From the NCBI RefSeq assembly GCF_025753795.1, contig NZ_JAOWPS010000001.1, positions 744,001-808,000 on the forward strand: 64,000 bases of DNA, read 5' to 3'. Numbering within the stretch: position 1 is the first letter of the stretch; every line of letters starts with the position of its first letter. The translations under genes were made by a program, and so were the position numbers. Shown here in pieces: positions 1 to 8,511 of this stretch. Under the pieces are notes generated by a model that was not told the DNA's origin, did no database searches, and saw only the letters and a list, made by a program, of their open reading frames with translations. The stretch is from Mesorhizobium sp. YC-39. Its GTDB lineage: Bacteria > Pseudomonadota > Alphaproteobacteria > Rhizobiales > Rhizobiaceae.

Positions 1-311
1 TGCAAGCATTTCCGGCGGGAATGCCCGGGCGGTGGAAGCGAGCCTTGATCCGGCTCTATTTTGCTTTTGCCAGTCGCTCCCTGAGAAATTTGATCATGAA
101 CTTGTATCGTGGCGCCAGCCGCCCGCTCCGGTCGAGCTTCCAGCGTCATGTCGAGCGCCTTGGAAAGCATGGCCAGCGGCTGGGCCAGCCGACAGTCGTC
201 GTCGGCCATGACCAGCGCCACGCGCCGCTCCGCCACGGCAGCGGCGGTCGTCGAGAGGATCAGCAGCAAGGCAAACAGCAAGCGCAAGTCGAACCGCCCC
301 GGCCCGGTCAT
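1..311 (-). CDS. Secreted protein N-terminal fragment, possibly caspase-like (partial, runs off the window)
   Basis: The minus strand is open from an ATG at 311 to the window edge. It begins with a clear signal peptide: a basic start, a leucine-rich core, then ALA-type residues before AERR. The next strand, RRVALVMADDD, resembles the first beta strand of bacterial caspase-like (peptidase C14) proteins. Downstream the sequence does not follow that family well, so it may be frameshifted or another secreted protein. It lies divergent from the P450 gene. The similarity is from memory and weak. Confidence 0.35.
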   Translation of the reverse strand, partial: MTGPGRFDLRLLFALLLILSTTAAAVAERRVALVMADDDCRLAQPLAMLSKALDMTLEARPERAAGATIQVHDQISQGATGKSKIEPDQGSLPPPGHSRRKCL

Positions 312-417
312 TTGCCGAAACATTTCATCTCTTTACCGCATGAGTAAGCCGGCCTGTTCGGTCACATGGACGCCTGCCTTGCCAGTCACTACATTGAGGT
401 CGCCAGCGGAGCACGCC

Positions 418-1791
418 ATGGACAGTCAGCCCGCCCCCTTCGTCCCGCCGGCGCCGAAGCCGCGCAAATCGCCGCCTTCGACGCTGGAGATGATCCGCAT
501 CGTCTACCGCAACCCGCTCGAACTGTGGGGCGAGCCGACCTACAACGAACCCTGGATATCGGTGACCGGCATCGGCGGGCCGTTGGTCATCGCCAACGAT
601 CCCGGCCTCATCCGCCACGTGCTGGTCGACAACGCGAAAAATTACAAGATGGCGACGGTGCGCCAGTTGATCCTGCGCCCGATCCTGCGCGACGGCCTGC
701 TGACCGCCGAGGGCGAGGTGTGGAAGCGCTCGCGCAAGGCGATGGCGCCGGTGTTCACGCCGCGCCATATCTTCGGTTTCGCCGGGCCGATGCTGAAGCG
801 CACGCTGGAGTTCGTCACGCGCTACGAGGACGGCGGCACCTCGGACATCGCCCATGACATGACGCTGCTCACTTTCGACATCCTGGCCGAGACGCTGTTT
901 TCCGGCGAGATAGCGGGCGAACCGGGCAGTTTCGCCAAGGAGATCGACCGCCTGTTCGAGACCATGGGCCGGGTCGATCCGCTCGATCTGTTGCGGGCGC
1001 CCGAATGGCTGCCGCGCCTGACCCGTATCCGCGGCCGCAAGACCATGGCCTATTTCCGCAAGATCGTCACCGACACCGTCAAGCTGCGCGAAGAGCGGCT
1101 GAAACGCGATCCCGACACGGCGCCGCAGGATTTCCTCACGCTTCTGCTGCGCGCCGAAGGCCCGGACGGGCTGACGCGGGCCGAGGTCGAGGACAACATC
1201 ATCACCTTCATCGGTGCTGGCCACGAGACCACGGCGCGAGCGCTTGGCTGGACGCTCTATTGCCTGGCCGAAGCGCCGTGGGAGCGGGAAAAAATCGAGC
1301 GCGAGATCGATGCGGTGCTGGCGCGCGAACCCGACCCGACGAAATGGCTCGACGCCATGCCGCTCGCCCGCGCCGCCTTCGACGAGGCGCTGAGGCTCTA
1401 TCCGCCGGCGCCGTCGATCAACCGCGAGCCGATCGAGCCCGAAACCTGGAACGGCCTCTATATCCCTCGGCATGCCGCCGTGCTGGTGATGCCGTGGGTC
1501 GTCCACCGCCATCGCAAGCTGTGGGACAGGCCCGACGCCTTCATGCCGGAACGCTTCCATCCGGGAAATCGCGAAAAGATCGACCGCTTCCAGTATCTGC
1601 CGTTCGGCGCCGGCCCACGTGTGTGCATCGGCGCCAGCTTTGCCATGCAGGAGGCGGTCATCGCGCTGGCCATCATGCTGTCGCGTTTCCGCTTCGACAC
1701 CACGGCCGAGACCAAGCCGTGGCCGGTACAGAAACTGACCACGCAGCCGCAGGGCGGCCTGCCGATGCAGGTCACGCCGCGCCGTTCGTAA
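418..1791 (+). CDS. Cytochrome P450
   Basis: A soluble bacterial P450 of 457 residues, a normal family length. The I-helix oxygen-activation motif GAGHETT is at about residues 266-272. The K-helix ExxR motif is EALR in EALRLYPP. The heme-binding loop FGAGPRVCIG has the ligand cysteine at about residue 403. These are the three diagnostic P450 signatures, so it is a heme monooxygenase needing an external ferredoxin or reductase partner, and none is encoded beside it. The ATG at 418 was chosen because the open frame upstream of it is low complexity and unlike P450s. The substrate cannot be told; no other pathway gene adjoins it. Confidence 0.93.
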   Translation: MDSQPAPFVPPAPKPRKSPPSTLEMIRIVYRNPLELWGEPTYNEPWISVTGIGGPLVIANDPGLIRHVLVDNAKNYKMATVRQLILRPILRDGLLTAEGEVWKRSRKAMAPVFTPRHIFGFAGPMLKRTLEFVTRYEDGGTSDIAHDMTLLTFDILAETLFSGEIAGEPGSFAKEIDRLFETMGRVDPLDLLRAPEWLPRLTRIRGRKTMAYFRKIVTDTVKLREERLKRDPDTAPQDFLTLLLRAEGPDGLTRAEVEDNIITFIGAGHETTARALGWTLYCLAEAPWEREKIEREIDAVLAREPDPTKWLDAMPLARAAFDEALRLYPPAPSINREPIEPETWNGLYIPRHAAVLVMPWVVHRHRKLWDRPDAFMPERFHPGNREKIDRFQYLPFGAGPRVCIGASFAMQEAVIALAIMLSRFRFDTTAETKPWPVQKLTTQPQGGLPMQVTPRRS

Positions 1792-1797
1792 CGCGAA

Positions 1798-2772
1798 TTA
1801 GGCTGCGGATTTGCGCTGGAACTGACCGGCGGCGCGGAAGCGCCAGAGATAGCTTGGCAGGATGGTTCCGATCGATTGCGGCTGGATGCCGAGGCCGACA
1901 AGCGTCCGGCCTTCCTTGGCGGCCTTGTCGGAGACGATATTATGCTCGCGCAGTTGCAGGACCTGATCCTTGGTCAGCAGCGGATTGGGCAAAAGGCCGA
2001 GGATCGATGCCTGCATGTTCGCCACCCACCACGGCACCGGCACCAGCAGCCGGTTGCGCTCGATCACGGTCAGCAGCTCTTCCATGCACTCCTTGAAGGT
2101 CAGCACCTGCGGCCCGCCGAGCTCGTAGATCTGGCCGCCCTCGACCTTGCCTTCGACCGAACGCGCTACCGCTTCGGCGACATCGCCGACATAGACCGGC
2201 TGGAATTTGGTCTGGCCGCCGCCAATCAGCGGCAGCACCGGCGAATAGCGCGCCATATTGGCGAAGCGGTTGAAGAAGGCATCTTCGGGCCCGAAATTGA
2301 TCGACGGCCTGAAGATGACGGCATCCCCGATCGTCTCCAGCACAGCCTTTTCGCCGAGCGCCTTGGTGCGCGCATAGTCCGATTGCGAATTGAGATCGGC
2401 GCCCAGCGCCGAAATATGGGTGAGGCCGGCGCCGACGGCGCGTGCCGCTTCGGCGACGGCGCGAGAGCCGAACTCGTGCACGGAGGTGAATTTCTGCCGG
2501 CCGCTCTCATGCAGTATGGCGACCAGGTTGATGACATGGTCGGCGCCTTGCACGGCGCGGTCGACCGACCAGCGCACGCGCACATTGGCCTGCACTGGCT
2601 GGATCTGGCCGACATTGCCGAGCGGCTGCAGATGGCCGGCGAGATCGGGCCGGCGGACGGGAACCCTGATGCGATAGCCGCGCTTGGCCAGCGCCCGCAC
2701 GACGTGGCGGCCGACAAAGCCGGACCCGCCAAAGACAACGATGAGCTTGGGGGTCTGCAGGATTTCGGTCAT
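1798..2772 (-). CDS. Complex I NDUFA9-type NAD(P)-binding protein (atypical SDR)
   Basis: A 324-residue atypical short-chain dehydrogenase. The N-terminus carries the dinucleotide-binding loop VVFGGSGFVGRHVV at about residues 12-25. The catalytic-type YxxxK appears as YARTK in the SDYARTKALGE segment. The C-terminal half has the PVYVGDVAEAV segment typical of the family associated with respiratory complex I (NDUFA9 in mitochondria), widely conserved in Rhizobiales. It probably binds NADPH without a classical dehydrogenase reaction. It ends a few bases from the convergent P450 stop. The product call is firm at family level; the role at complex I is knowledge of the family, not visible here. 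Confidence 0.85.
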   Translation of the reverse strand: MTEILQTPKLIVVFGGSGFVGRHVVRALAKRGYRIRVPVRRPDLAGHLQPLGNVGQIQPVQANVRVRWSVDRAVQGADHVINLVAILHESGRQKFTSVHEFGSRAVAEAARAVGAGLTHISALGADLNSQSDYARTKALGEKAVLETIGDAVIFRPSINFGPEDAFFNRFANMARYSPVLPLIGGGQTKFQPVYVGDVAEAVARSVEGKVEGGQIYELGGPQVLTFKECMEELLTVIERNRLLVPVPWWVANMQASILGLLPNPLLTKDQVLQLREHNIVSDKAAKEGRTLVGLGIQPQSIGTILPSYLWRFRAAGQFQRKSAA

Positions 2773-2878
2773 GTCTGGCTCCAGCGCGCTTTCCAGATGG
2801 CTTGGCTGAGCCGTTTCATAGTCCGTTTCGCGCCAAAGGCAAAGGGCGACGTGTCGTCGCCCATGCGCTTGGTTTAGA

Positions 2879-2946
2879 GCAATTCCAGGAAAAGTGTGAA
2901 GCGGTTTTCCCGGGAAAAGCGCGTAGCGCTTTCCCTAGGGAATTGC
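2879..2946. repeat. Rhizobial palindromic intergenic repeat
   Basis: A compact palindromic element between two minus-strand genes. GCAATTCC at 2879-2886 pairs with GGAATTGC at 2939-2946. Inside, GGAAAA and TTTTCC form a second pair, and AGCGCGTAGCGCT a third. The core beginning AGAGCAATTCCAGG is, from general knowledge, a very common dispersed repeat in Mesorhizobium-like genomes. It could fold in the transcript running from the DoxX promoter side or act as a transcript end; no gene is encoded. Confidence 0.7.
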
Positions 2947-2962
2947 GTCTAACAAAGCCGGG

Positions 2963-3415
2963 TCAGAACGCCTTGCCGATGCGCGCGTCGACCGAGTGGC
3001 GATTGCCGCCACGGATGACGAAGAACAGCAGGACCGCCGCCCAAAGCAGCGACTTTTCGGCGCCGGAAAAACCCTGGCCCATGGTGACCCAATGGAACCA
3101 GACGGTGACCAGAAGCACGAACAGCCCGGCAAAGGCGGCCGGACGGGTCACAAAGCCGATGGCGATGAAGATGCCGCCGAAGAATTCGGTGCAGGCCAGC
3201 AGCAGCGACCAGAAGGCGCCGGGATAAAAGCCGAGGCCTTCGACCATCTCGGCGGCGCCGAACGGGTCGGTGATCTTTTGCGAGCCGTGGATGGTGAGAA
3301 AGATTCCGGCCACGGCGCGCAGCAGTGTCTCGCCGGAATCATGCAAGGCCGAATACAGGCCACCAAGGGATGGGATGATAAGGCTTTTGCGGGAATTCTC
3401 GGTAGTTGCGGACAT
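2963..3415 (-). CDS. DoxX family membrane protein
   Basis: A 150-residue protein with four hydrophobic segments in the DoxX arrangement: AGIFLTIHGSQK near residue 37, a segment ending TEFFGGIFIAIGF, then PAAFAGLFVLLVTVWFHW, and a last helix SLLWAAVLLFFVIRGG. The conserved HG in the first helix and the GG and E in the second fit the family. DoxX proteins are small inner-membrane proteins linked to redox or sulfur stress; the exact role is unknown. RBS GGAGCC lies just before the ATG. Confidence 0.82.
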   Translation of the reverse strand: MSATTENSRKSLIIPSLGGLYSALHDSGETLLRAVAGIFLTIHGSQKITDPFGAAEMVEGLGFYPGAFWSLLLACTEFFGGIFIAIGFVTRPAAFAGLFVLLVTVWFHWVTMGQGFSGAEKSLLWAAVLLFFVIRGGNRHSVDARIGKAF

Positions 3416-3846
3416 CGTGGCTCCTCTTTCTTGCCGATCCTTCGCAAACGCCCGACGGGTCCGGCTATGTCAAATGAACAAAAGTTGACCACGAACAGCA
3501 TGTTTCTGCTTTGAGTGCTGAAAAGCAGAAAACCCCGCCGAAGCGGGGTTTTCCGGGCGACTTCATGCGAAGCCAGGAGCCGACGGAGCGGCCTGACCTG
3601 AGACGGTATCAGGAGGGCGCAAAGCAAGTACGCCCATCCCATCCCTGGCATCGACACGGCGCCGCCAATCTCGTCATGGCTGATCGAGCGGCACTTTAAG
3701 CAACGAGTCCAAGACGAATTAAGTTTGCCTTGGACATGGATCTGTCGCGTCAGCCGGGAAAAGGTTCAGCAAGAGCGGAAGAAACGTGCGTGGCGATATT
3801 CCGGCTGGAAAGCCGGCGGTCATTCATCCAATGCTGAAGGGTTCTG
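3416..3846. other. Non-coding stretch with tandem hairpins
   Basis: About 430 bases without a convincing gene. It holds the DoxX promoter at its left end and the double stem-loop at 3503-3552. A 62-codon frame reads through the stem-loops on the plus strand but has no ribosome-binding site and no recognisable protein. The remainder to 3846 shows nothing recognisable. Confidence 0.5.
3503..3552. terminator. Two abutting stem-loops, the second terminator-like in both directions
   Basis: TTTCTGCTTT at 3503-3512 is a perfect 10-bp inverted match to AAAGCAGAAA at 3522-3531. Directly after it, AAAACCCCGC at 3529-3538 pairs with GCGGGGTTTT at 3543-3552 around a CGAA tetraloop. The second is a classic intrinsic terminator that works on both strands. 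The two hairpins share bases 3529-3531, so they may be alternative or stacked. It could end the minus-strand transcript of the Ldh-ABC operon, about 300 bases downstream of that operon, or the end of a small RNA. Confidence 0.6.
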
Positions 3847-4848
3847 TCAGCCCGAATAGCGCTCGGCGAATTCGGAAATACGCTGCACCACGGCCTTGGG
3901 CGCCGTTATGCCGCGCGCCGCCGCCTTCTCCGCGGCTTCGGCCCGGGCGCGGCCGGGCACATGCACGCCGTAGCGCCGCCGCAAGCGGTCGAGCTGGCTC
4001 TTCATGCGTTTTTCGAAATCCGGATCGAGCAGCTTCGGTTCGACGGCCAGCACGAAGAGGCCGGTCCCCGGACTGTCCGGCCCGCCGCTGAACCACGGCG
4101 CGTCGAGCGACCAGTTGGCGCCCGAAAGACCGGCCGCCAGCACTTCCACCATCAGCGCGATGTTGGCGCCGCGCTGGCCGCCGAAGGCAAGCATGGCGCC
4201 TTTCATGGCGGCCGCCGGATCGGTGGTCGGGTTGCCACTGGCGTCCAGCGCCCAGCCCTCCGGGATCTTCTTGCCGTCCTCGGCCGCCTTGCGGATATTG
4301 ACGAAAGCGGTGGCGCTTGACGACTGGTCGATGACCAGCGGCGCGCCGTCGGCGGCGGGTGCGGCAAAGGACATCGGGTTGGTGCAGTAGACCGGCTTGA
4401 CCGAGCCGGAGCCGGCAAGCACGGCCGGCCCGTTGGTCGCGGCGAAGCAGACCAGCCCCTGGGCAGCCAGCCGCCCGGTGAAATAGCCGAGCGCGCCGCA
4501 TGTATAGGCGTTCTTCTGCGAAAAGATGGCGACGCCGAACAGGCGCGCCGCCTTGGCGAGATCGTCGATCGTCCGGTCGAAGCCGGTATGGGCAAGACCG
4601 CCGCGCGCATCCGAGAGATAGACCGCGAGTGCCGGCCTGGTGACGACCGGCTCGGCCTTGCCGTCGATGCGGCCAGCCTCGAGCGCTTCCAGATAATCGA
4701 TGAAATGCGTGAGCCCGACCGTGGCGAGCCCTTCCGCTTCGGCCGCAACGATGGAGGCGGCAAGCGACTGCGCGTTCTCCTCGTTGGCGCCGGCGCCGAG
4801 CGCGGCCATCCGGCACAGTCCTGTTGCCTGGTCGAGACTGAGTTGCAT
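3847..4848 (-). CDS. Ldh family NAD(P)H-dependent oxidoreductase (malate/L-lactate dehydrogenase type 2)
   Basis: A 333-residue protein of the Ldh_2 fold, which includes malate/lactate, ureidoglycolate and delta1-piperideine-2-carboxylate / pyrroline-2-carboxylate reductases. Family landmarks are THFIDYLEAL near residue 47, the CTNPMSFAAP motif near residue 158, and GGQRGANIALMVEVLAAGLSG near residue 224. It is the last gene of a minus-strand block with a basic-amino-acid type ABC transporter, and an AruI-like decarboxylase is divergent from that block. That context favours reduction of a cyclic imine from lysine, arginine or ornithine over lactate or malate. The substrate is inference; the family is clear. 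Confidence 0.85.
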   Translation of the reverse strand: MQLSLDQATGLCRMAALGAGANEENAQSLAASIVAAEAEGLATVGLTHFIDYLEALEAGRIDGKAEPVVTRPALAVYLSDARGGLAHTGFDRTIDDLAKAARLFGVAIFSQKNAYTCGALGYFTGRLAAQGLVCFAATNGPAVLAGSGSVKPVYCTNPMSFAAPAADGAPLVIDQSSSATAFVNIRKAAEDGKKIPEGWALDASGNPTTDPAAAMKGAMLAFGGQRGANIALMVEVLAAGLSGANWSLDAPWFSGGPDSPGTGLFVLAVEPKLLDPDFEKRMKSQLDRLRRRYGVHVPGRARAEAAEKAAARGITAPKAVVQRISEFAERYSG

Positions 4849-4860
4849 AGCGACTGCCTC

Positions 4861-4935
4861 TAGTGAGTAGTAGGTAGGGATTAGTGAGTAGTGAAAGTGG
4901 TTGCCAGCGCACTACTCACTACCGACTACTCACTA
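4861..4935. repeat. Nested inverted repeats of an 11-base unit
   Basis: The 11-mer TAGTGAGTAGT occurs at 4861-4871 and 4882-4892, and its exact complement ACTACTCACTA at 4911-4921 and 4925-4935. Two forward copies followed by two reverse copies give a nested dyad able to form one long or two alternative hairpins. It fills the gap between the permease stop and the Ldh start, inside the presumed operon. It looks like a repetitive extragenic element; an effect on message stability or read-through is possible. Confidence 0.75.
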
Positions 4936-4940
4936 AAACC

Positions 4941-5750
4941 CTAACCGATCTTGTTCGGAATCCGCGCTTCGATCCTGCCGAAGGCAAAGACGAGGATGCC
5001 GGTGATCGCCATATAGATCAACGCCAGGAGCAGCAAGGGTTCATAGGTCAGGTAGGTGTCCTGCCGCACCTTCGACGAGACGGCGAAAATGTCGATCACG
5101 CTGATGGTCGCAACCAGCGGCGTCGATTTCAGCTGCAGCACCGTTTCGCCGGTCAGCGTCGGCAGCGCCCGGTAGAAGGCTTGCGGCAGCCAGATGCGCC
5201 GGAAAGCCTTCCAGCGGCTCATGCCGAAGGCCCGGGCGGCTTCCAATTGCCCCTTGGGCACACCGGCAAAGGCGCCGCGCATCACCTCGCCCTCATAGCC
5301 GGCAAAGGATAAGGTCAGCGCCAGCACGCCATAGGGCCATGCTTGCCGCAGATACGGCCACATCCAGGATTCGCGTATCCAGGGATACTGCGGAAACAGC
5401 GAACCCAACCCATAATAGAGCAGCCACAGCTGCAAGAGCAGCGGTGTTCCCCTGATAATGGTGCAGAAGACCTTGGCGGGTGCCGCGAACCAGAAGGGAC
5501 CGGCGGCCTGCGCCAGCCCGAGCGGCACGGCGAGCAGGAAGCCCAGCACGCAGGTGACGGCGAGGATCCACAGCGCACGCCAGATGCCGAGCAATCCCGC
5601 TTCGTAATATTGCGGCAGCCAGTCCCATCGCATGAAGAAGGCGGCCGCCAGAACCAGCCCAAGCGCGATCAGAATGAGCACGATGCGATGCGGCTGCAGC
5701 CACAGCGACGTTCGCGCGGCGACGTTGATGAGGGCCGCTTCACCAGCCAT
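4941..5750 (-). CDS. Amino acid ABC transporter permease, HisM type
   Basis: A 269-residue inner-membrane permease of the polar amino acid family. After a short cytoplasmic start it has a helix at about residues 23-44, then the conserved permease core with the EAA loop GQLEAARAFGMSRWKAFRRI at about residues 171-190, where the ATPase docks. It overlaps the preceding permease by one base. It would form the HisQM-like pore with that protein, fed by the binding protein at 6624-7418 and powered by the ATPase at 7468-8283. Confidence 0.9.
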   Translation of the reverse strand: MAGEAALINVAARTSLWLQPHRIVLILIALGLVLAAAFFMRWDWLPQYYEAGLLGIWRALWILAVTCVLGFLLAVPLGLAQAAGPFWFAAPAKVFCTIIRGTPLLLQLWLLYYGLGSLFPQYPWIRESWMWPYLRQAWPYGVLALTLSFAGYEGEVMRGAFAGVPKGQLEAARAFGMSRWKAFRRIWLPQAFYRALPTLTGETVLQLKSTPLVATISVIDIFAVSSKVRQDTYLTYEPLLLLALIYMAITGILVFAFGRIEARIPNKIG

Positions 5751-6415
5751 CAGCGTGCCTCCTTGAGCGAAGGCATACCGCGCCGAGCCCGGGTTTCGAT
5801 CCGGCCGATGATCAGATTGGAGATCAGCGTGACCAGAAGGTAGATCGCGCCCGCGGCCAGGTAGAACGTGAGATAGGCTTTGGTCACCCCCGCCGCTTGC
5901 CGCGTGGCCAAGGTCAGCTCGTAGAAGCCGACCACGGCGAGCAGCGCGGTGTCCTTGGTGGCGATCAGCCAGAGATTGGCAAGGCCGGGTATTGCGAAAG
6001 GCAGCATCGCCGGCAGCGTGATGCGCCGCAACAGCAGGCCGGGAGACATGCCGTAGGCTCTTGCGGCCTCGATCTGGCCCTGCGGGATGGAAAGGATGGC
6101 GCCGCGGATCACCTCGGTCGAATAGGCGCCCTGAACGAAACCGAGTACGGCGATGCCTGCCGCCAGCCCGCTAATGTCGATGCGCTGGTAACCCATCGCC
6201 GCCAGCACCTGGTTGATCAGGTCGGTGCCGGCATAATAGAGCAGCAGGATCAGCACCAGTTCCGGCACGGCGCGCACCACCGTCGTATAGACCGCCAGGA
6301 GATCGCGCACCACCGGGCCGCCGTAGAGCTTGCCATAGGCGCCGCCGATGCCGATCAAAAGGCCGAGGCAGGTGGCGCCGATCGCGATCTCGATCGTGTG
6401 CAGCAGACCGACCAA
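5750..6415 (-). CDS. Amino acid ABC transporter permease, HisQ type (start uncertain)
   Basis: A permease of the same family, with EAA loop GQIEAARAYGMSPGLLLRRI. The only ordinary start codon in frame is the TTG at 6413-6415, giving 221 residues. The frame is open upstream and encodes a family-like N-terminus, including FLPAWAAGTIELLSPTPP, then reaches a stop near 6550 without ATG, GTG or TTG. The true start may be a rare codon such as CTG at 6499, or the 5' end may be damaged. It would pair with the permease at 4941-5750. Confidence 0.82.
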   Translation of the reverse strand: MVGLLHTIEIAIGATCLGLLIGIGGAYGKLYGGPVVRDLLAVYTTVVRAVPELVLILLLYYAGTDLINQVLAAMGYQRIDISGLAAGIAVLGFVQGAYSTEVIRGAILSIPQGQIEAARAYGMSPGLLLRRITLPAMLPFAIPGLANLWLIATKDTALLAVVGFYELTLATRQAAGVTKAYLTFYLAAGAIYLLVTLISNLIIGRIETRARRGMPSLKEAR

Positions 6416-6623
6416 AAGCGTTCCGCCCCAGCCCGGCGGCGTGGGCGAGAGAAGCTCGATGGTGCCGGCCGCCCAGGCCGGAAGGAATGCGTCGATCAGC
6501 GTCGCCCCCGAATTGCTGGCGCCAGCCGCTGGTCGTTCTCGTCAGCGGAGCCGGCGTGGATGGGTTCAGGCGAGACCGCACGGCGCGCAGGGCGCCGCGC
6601 GGTCACAAGCTTATGCTTGCCGG

Positions 6624-7418
6624 TCAGTTCGACTGCGGGTCGTCACCATAGACGTCGAAGTCGAAGTATTTCTTGGTGATCTCGGCATATTTGCCGTTGG
6701 CGCGGATGGCCTTGATGCCGGCGTTGATCTTGTCCTTCAGCTCGGTGTCCTCCTTGCGGATGCCGGCGCCGACGCCCGGCCCGAGAACTTCGAGGTCCGG
6801 AGCCACGTTGCCCTTCATGTCGCAGCACGCCTTGCCCTGGTCGGATTTCAGAAACTCGCCAAGTGCGATGGCATCGGCCTGCACCGCGTCGACGCGGCCG
6901 GCGGCGAGATCCTGGTTGGCTTCGTCCTGGGTCTGGTATTCCTTGATTTCCGCCGCTCCGGTGAAGTGCTTCTTGGCGTAGACGGCATGCACGGTCGAGA
7001 CCTGGACGCCGATCACCTTGCCCTTGAGGTCATCTGGCGTGGCGCCGAACTTCTGGTCCTTCGGCCCGATGATGCCGGTCGGGGTGTTGTAATATTTGTC
7101 CGAGAAGGCGATCGTCTTCTCGCGCTCGGCGGTGATCGACATCGAGCCGGCGATGACATCGATCTTTTTGGTCGTCAGCGCCGGGATGATGCCGTCCCAG
7201 GCGACGGGGGTGATGACGCAGTCGAGCTTCTCCTCGGCGCAGACGGCGTCGATGAATTCGATCTCCCAGCCGACCCATTTGCCCGAGGCGTCCGGCGAGG
7301 CGAAGGGCGGATAGGGTTCGGCGGCGACGCCGATCTTGACCGGATCGGCCTTGGCCACGCCCATCGCGGCGACGCCGAGCAGAAGCGCTGCGGCCAATGT
7401 CTTCAAAACAGTTTTCAT
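6624..7418 (-). CDS. Periplasmic amino acid-binding protein (SBP family 3)
   Basis: A 264-residue extracytoplasmic binding protein. The first 24 residues are a Sec signal peptide ending AKA, followed by the mature start DPVKIGVAAEPYPPF. The solute-binding signature is GWEIEFIDAVCAEEKLDC near residue 48, typical of lysine/arginine/ornithine and octopine/nopaline binding proteins. AGSMSITAEREKTIAFSDKY follows. The start at 7418 was chosen because it gives the signal peptide and has GGAG upstream; a longer open frame exists but is not plausible. Ligand likely a basic or amide amino acid, by context. Confidence 0.9.
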   Translation of the reverse strand: MKTVLKTLAAALLLGVAAMGVAKADPVKIGVAAEPYPPFASPDASGKWVGWEIEFIDAVCAEEKLDCVITPVAWDGIIPALTTKKIDVIAGSMSITAEREKTIAFSDKYYNTPTGIIGPKDQKFGATPDDLKGKVIGVQVSTVHAVYAKKHFTGAAEIKEYQTQDEANQDLAAGRVDAVQADAIALGEFLKSDQGKACCDMKGNVAPDLEVLGPGVGAGIRKEDTELKDKINAGIKAIRANGKYAEITKKYFDFDVYGDDPQSN

Positions 7419-7467
7419 GTCATGACTCCCAGTTTGTTGTTGTTCCCGTTTTTCGTCCGCCCAAGGC

Positions 7468-8283
7468 CTAGCCGATGTTGCGGATGAACTGCTTGAGCCT
7501 TTCGGATTTGGGCGCGCCAAAAATCTGCTCTGGCGGCCCCTCTTCCTCGACCAGCCCGTTGTAAAGGTAGACGACATGCGTCGCGACCTCGCGGGCAAAC
7601 TTCATTTCGTGAGTAACCAGCACCATGGTGCGGCCCTCGCGCGCCAGGTCGCCGATCACTTTCAGCACCTCGCCGACCAGCTCCGGATCGAGCGCCGAGG
7701 TCGGCTCGTCGAACAGCATGACGCGCGGGTTGATGGCCAGCGCCCGGGCGATCGCCGCGCGTTGCTGCTGGCCGCCCGACAGATAGGCTGGATAGACATC
7801 GCGCTTTTCGGCGAGCCCGACGCGGGCGAGCAGCTTTTCGGCCTCGGCGATCGCCACCTCGCGCTTGATGCCGAGCACATGCACCGGAACCTCGATGACA
7901 TTCTCTATCAGCGTCATGTGGCTCCAAAGATTGAAATTCTGGAAGACCATGCCGAGCTTGGAGCGGATGCGTTCGATCTGTTTGCGGTCGGCCGGAACGG
8001 TATGGCCATGGCTGTCAGCCTTCAGCCGGATCTCCTCGCCATTGACGCGGATAATGCCGCTGGTCGGGTTCTCCAGGCAGTTGATGCAGCGCAGCAGCGT
8101 CGACTTTCCCGAGCCTGAGCCGCCGATGATGGCGATGACCTCGCCGTCGCGCGCCGACAGCGAAACGCCCTTCAGCACATGCAGTTCGCCGAATTTCTTG
8201 TGCAGGTTTTCGACATGGATGGCTTCGGCGGCGCTGTTTTGCGCCATATGTTTCAGTGCGGGTGCTGCGCCCGGCGCCATCAC
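7468..8283 (-). CDS. Amino acid ABC transporter ATP-binding protein (HisP/OccP type)
   Basis: A 271-residue ATPase. Walker A is GGSGSGKST at residues 54-62, the signature motif is LSGGQQQR, Walker B with catalytic Glu is MLFDEPTSALD, and the switch His is in VLVTHEMKFAREV. Insert features such as SHGHTVPADRKQIERIRSKLG match the HisP/OccP subgroup for basic amino acids and opines. It is first in the operon, 50 bases before the binding protein. Two Met codons start the protein; an internal Met at residue 13 is an alternative start. Confidence 0.92.
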   Translation of the reverse strand: MMAPGAAPALKHMAQNSAAEAIHVENLHKKFGELHVLKGVSLSARDGEVIAIIGGSGSGKSTLLRCINCLENPTSGIIRVNGEEIRLKADSHGHTVPADRKQIERIRSKLGMVFQNFNLWSHMTLIENVIEVPVHVLGIKREVAIAEAEKLLARVGLAEKRDVYPAYLSGGQQQRAAIARALAINPRVMLFDEPTSALDPELVGEVLKVIGDLAREGRTMVLVTHEMKFAREVATHVVYLYNGLVEEEGPPEQIFGAPKSERLKQFIRNIG

Positions 8284-8511
8284 CTTGCCGGCGCCTCGTC
8301 GGACGGCCGAACCCGTCGCTGCTGAAATCTTTTACCCATTAACCGTCACTGTACCGAATTCCCATTCTCAAGATGGACCGTTCCGCTTGCCTCCGTCAAC
8401 CATGGTTTTTGGACCATTGATCACAGCTTGCTGTAGTGGTTATTGGCGGCAGGGGACATCGCAGGAGCATTTGGTGGGTAAAACATACGGGTCGCGGACC
8501 ATGGCCGTGCA
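8284..8511. promoter_or_regulatory. Divergent promoter region between the ABC operon and the TPP enzyme
   Basis: 228 bases separate two divergent coding blocks of related predicted function, so it should hold both promoters. It contains a perfect 10-bp palindrome AACCATGGTT at 8398-8407, and TGGACC occurs twice (about 8374 and 8410). No regulator gene adjoins it. These are candidate operator elements only. Confidence 0.4.

Noticed and set aside
3511..3699. 62-codon plus frame through the double hairpin
   Set aside because: It starts inside a stem, has no RBS, and its first codons are the terminator itself.
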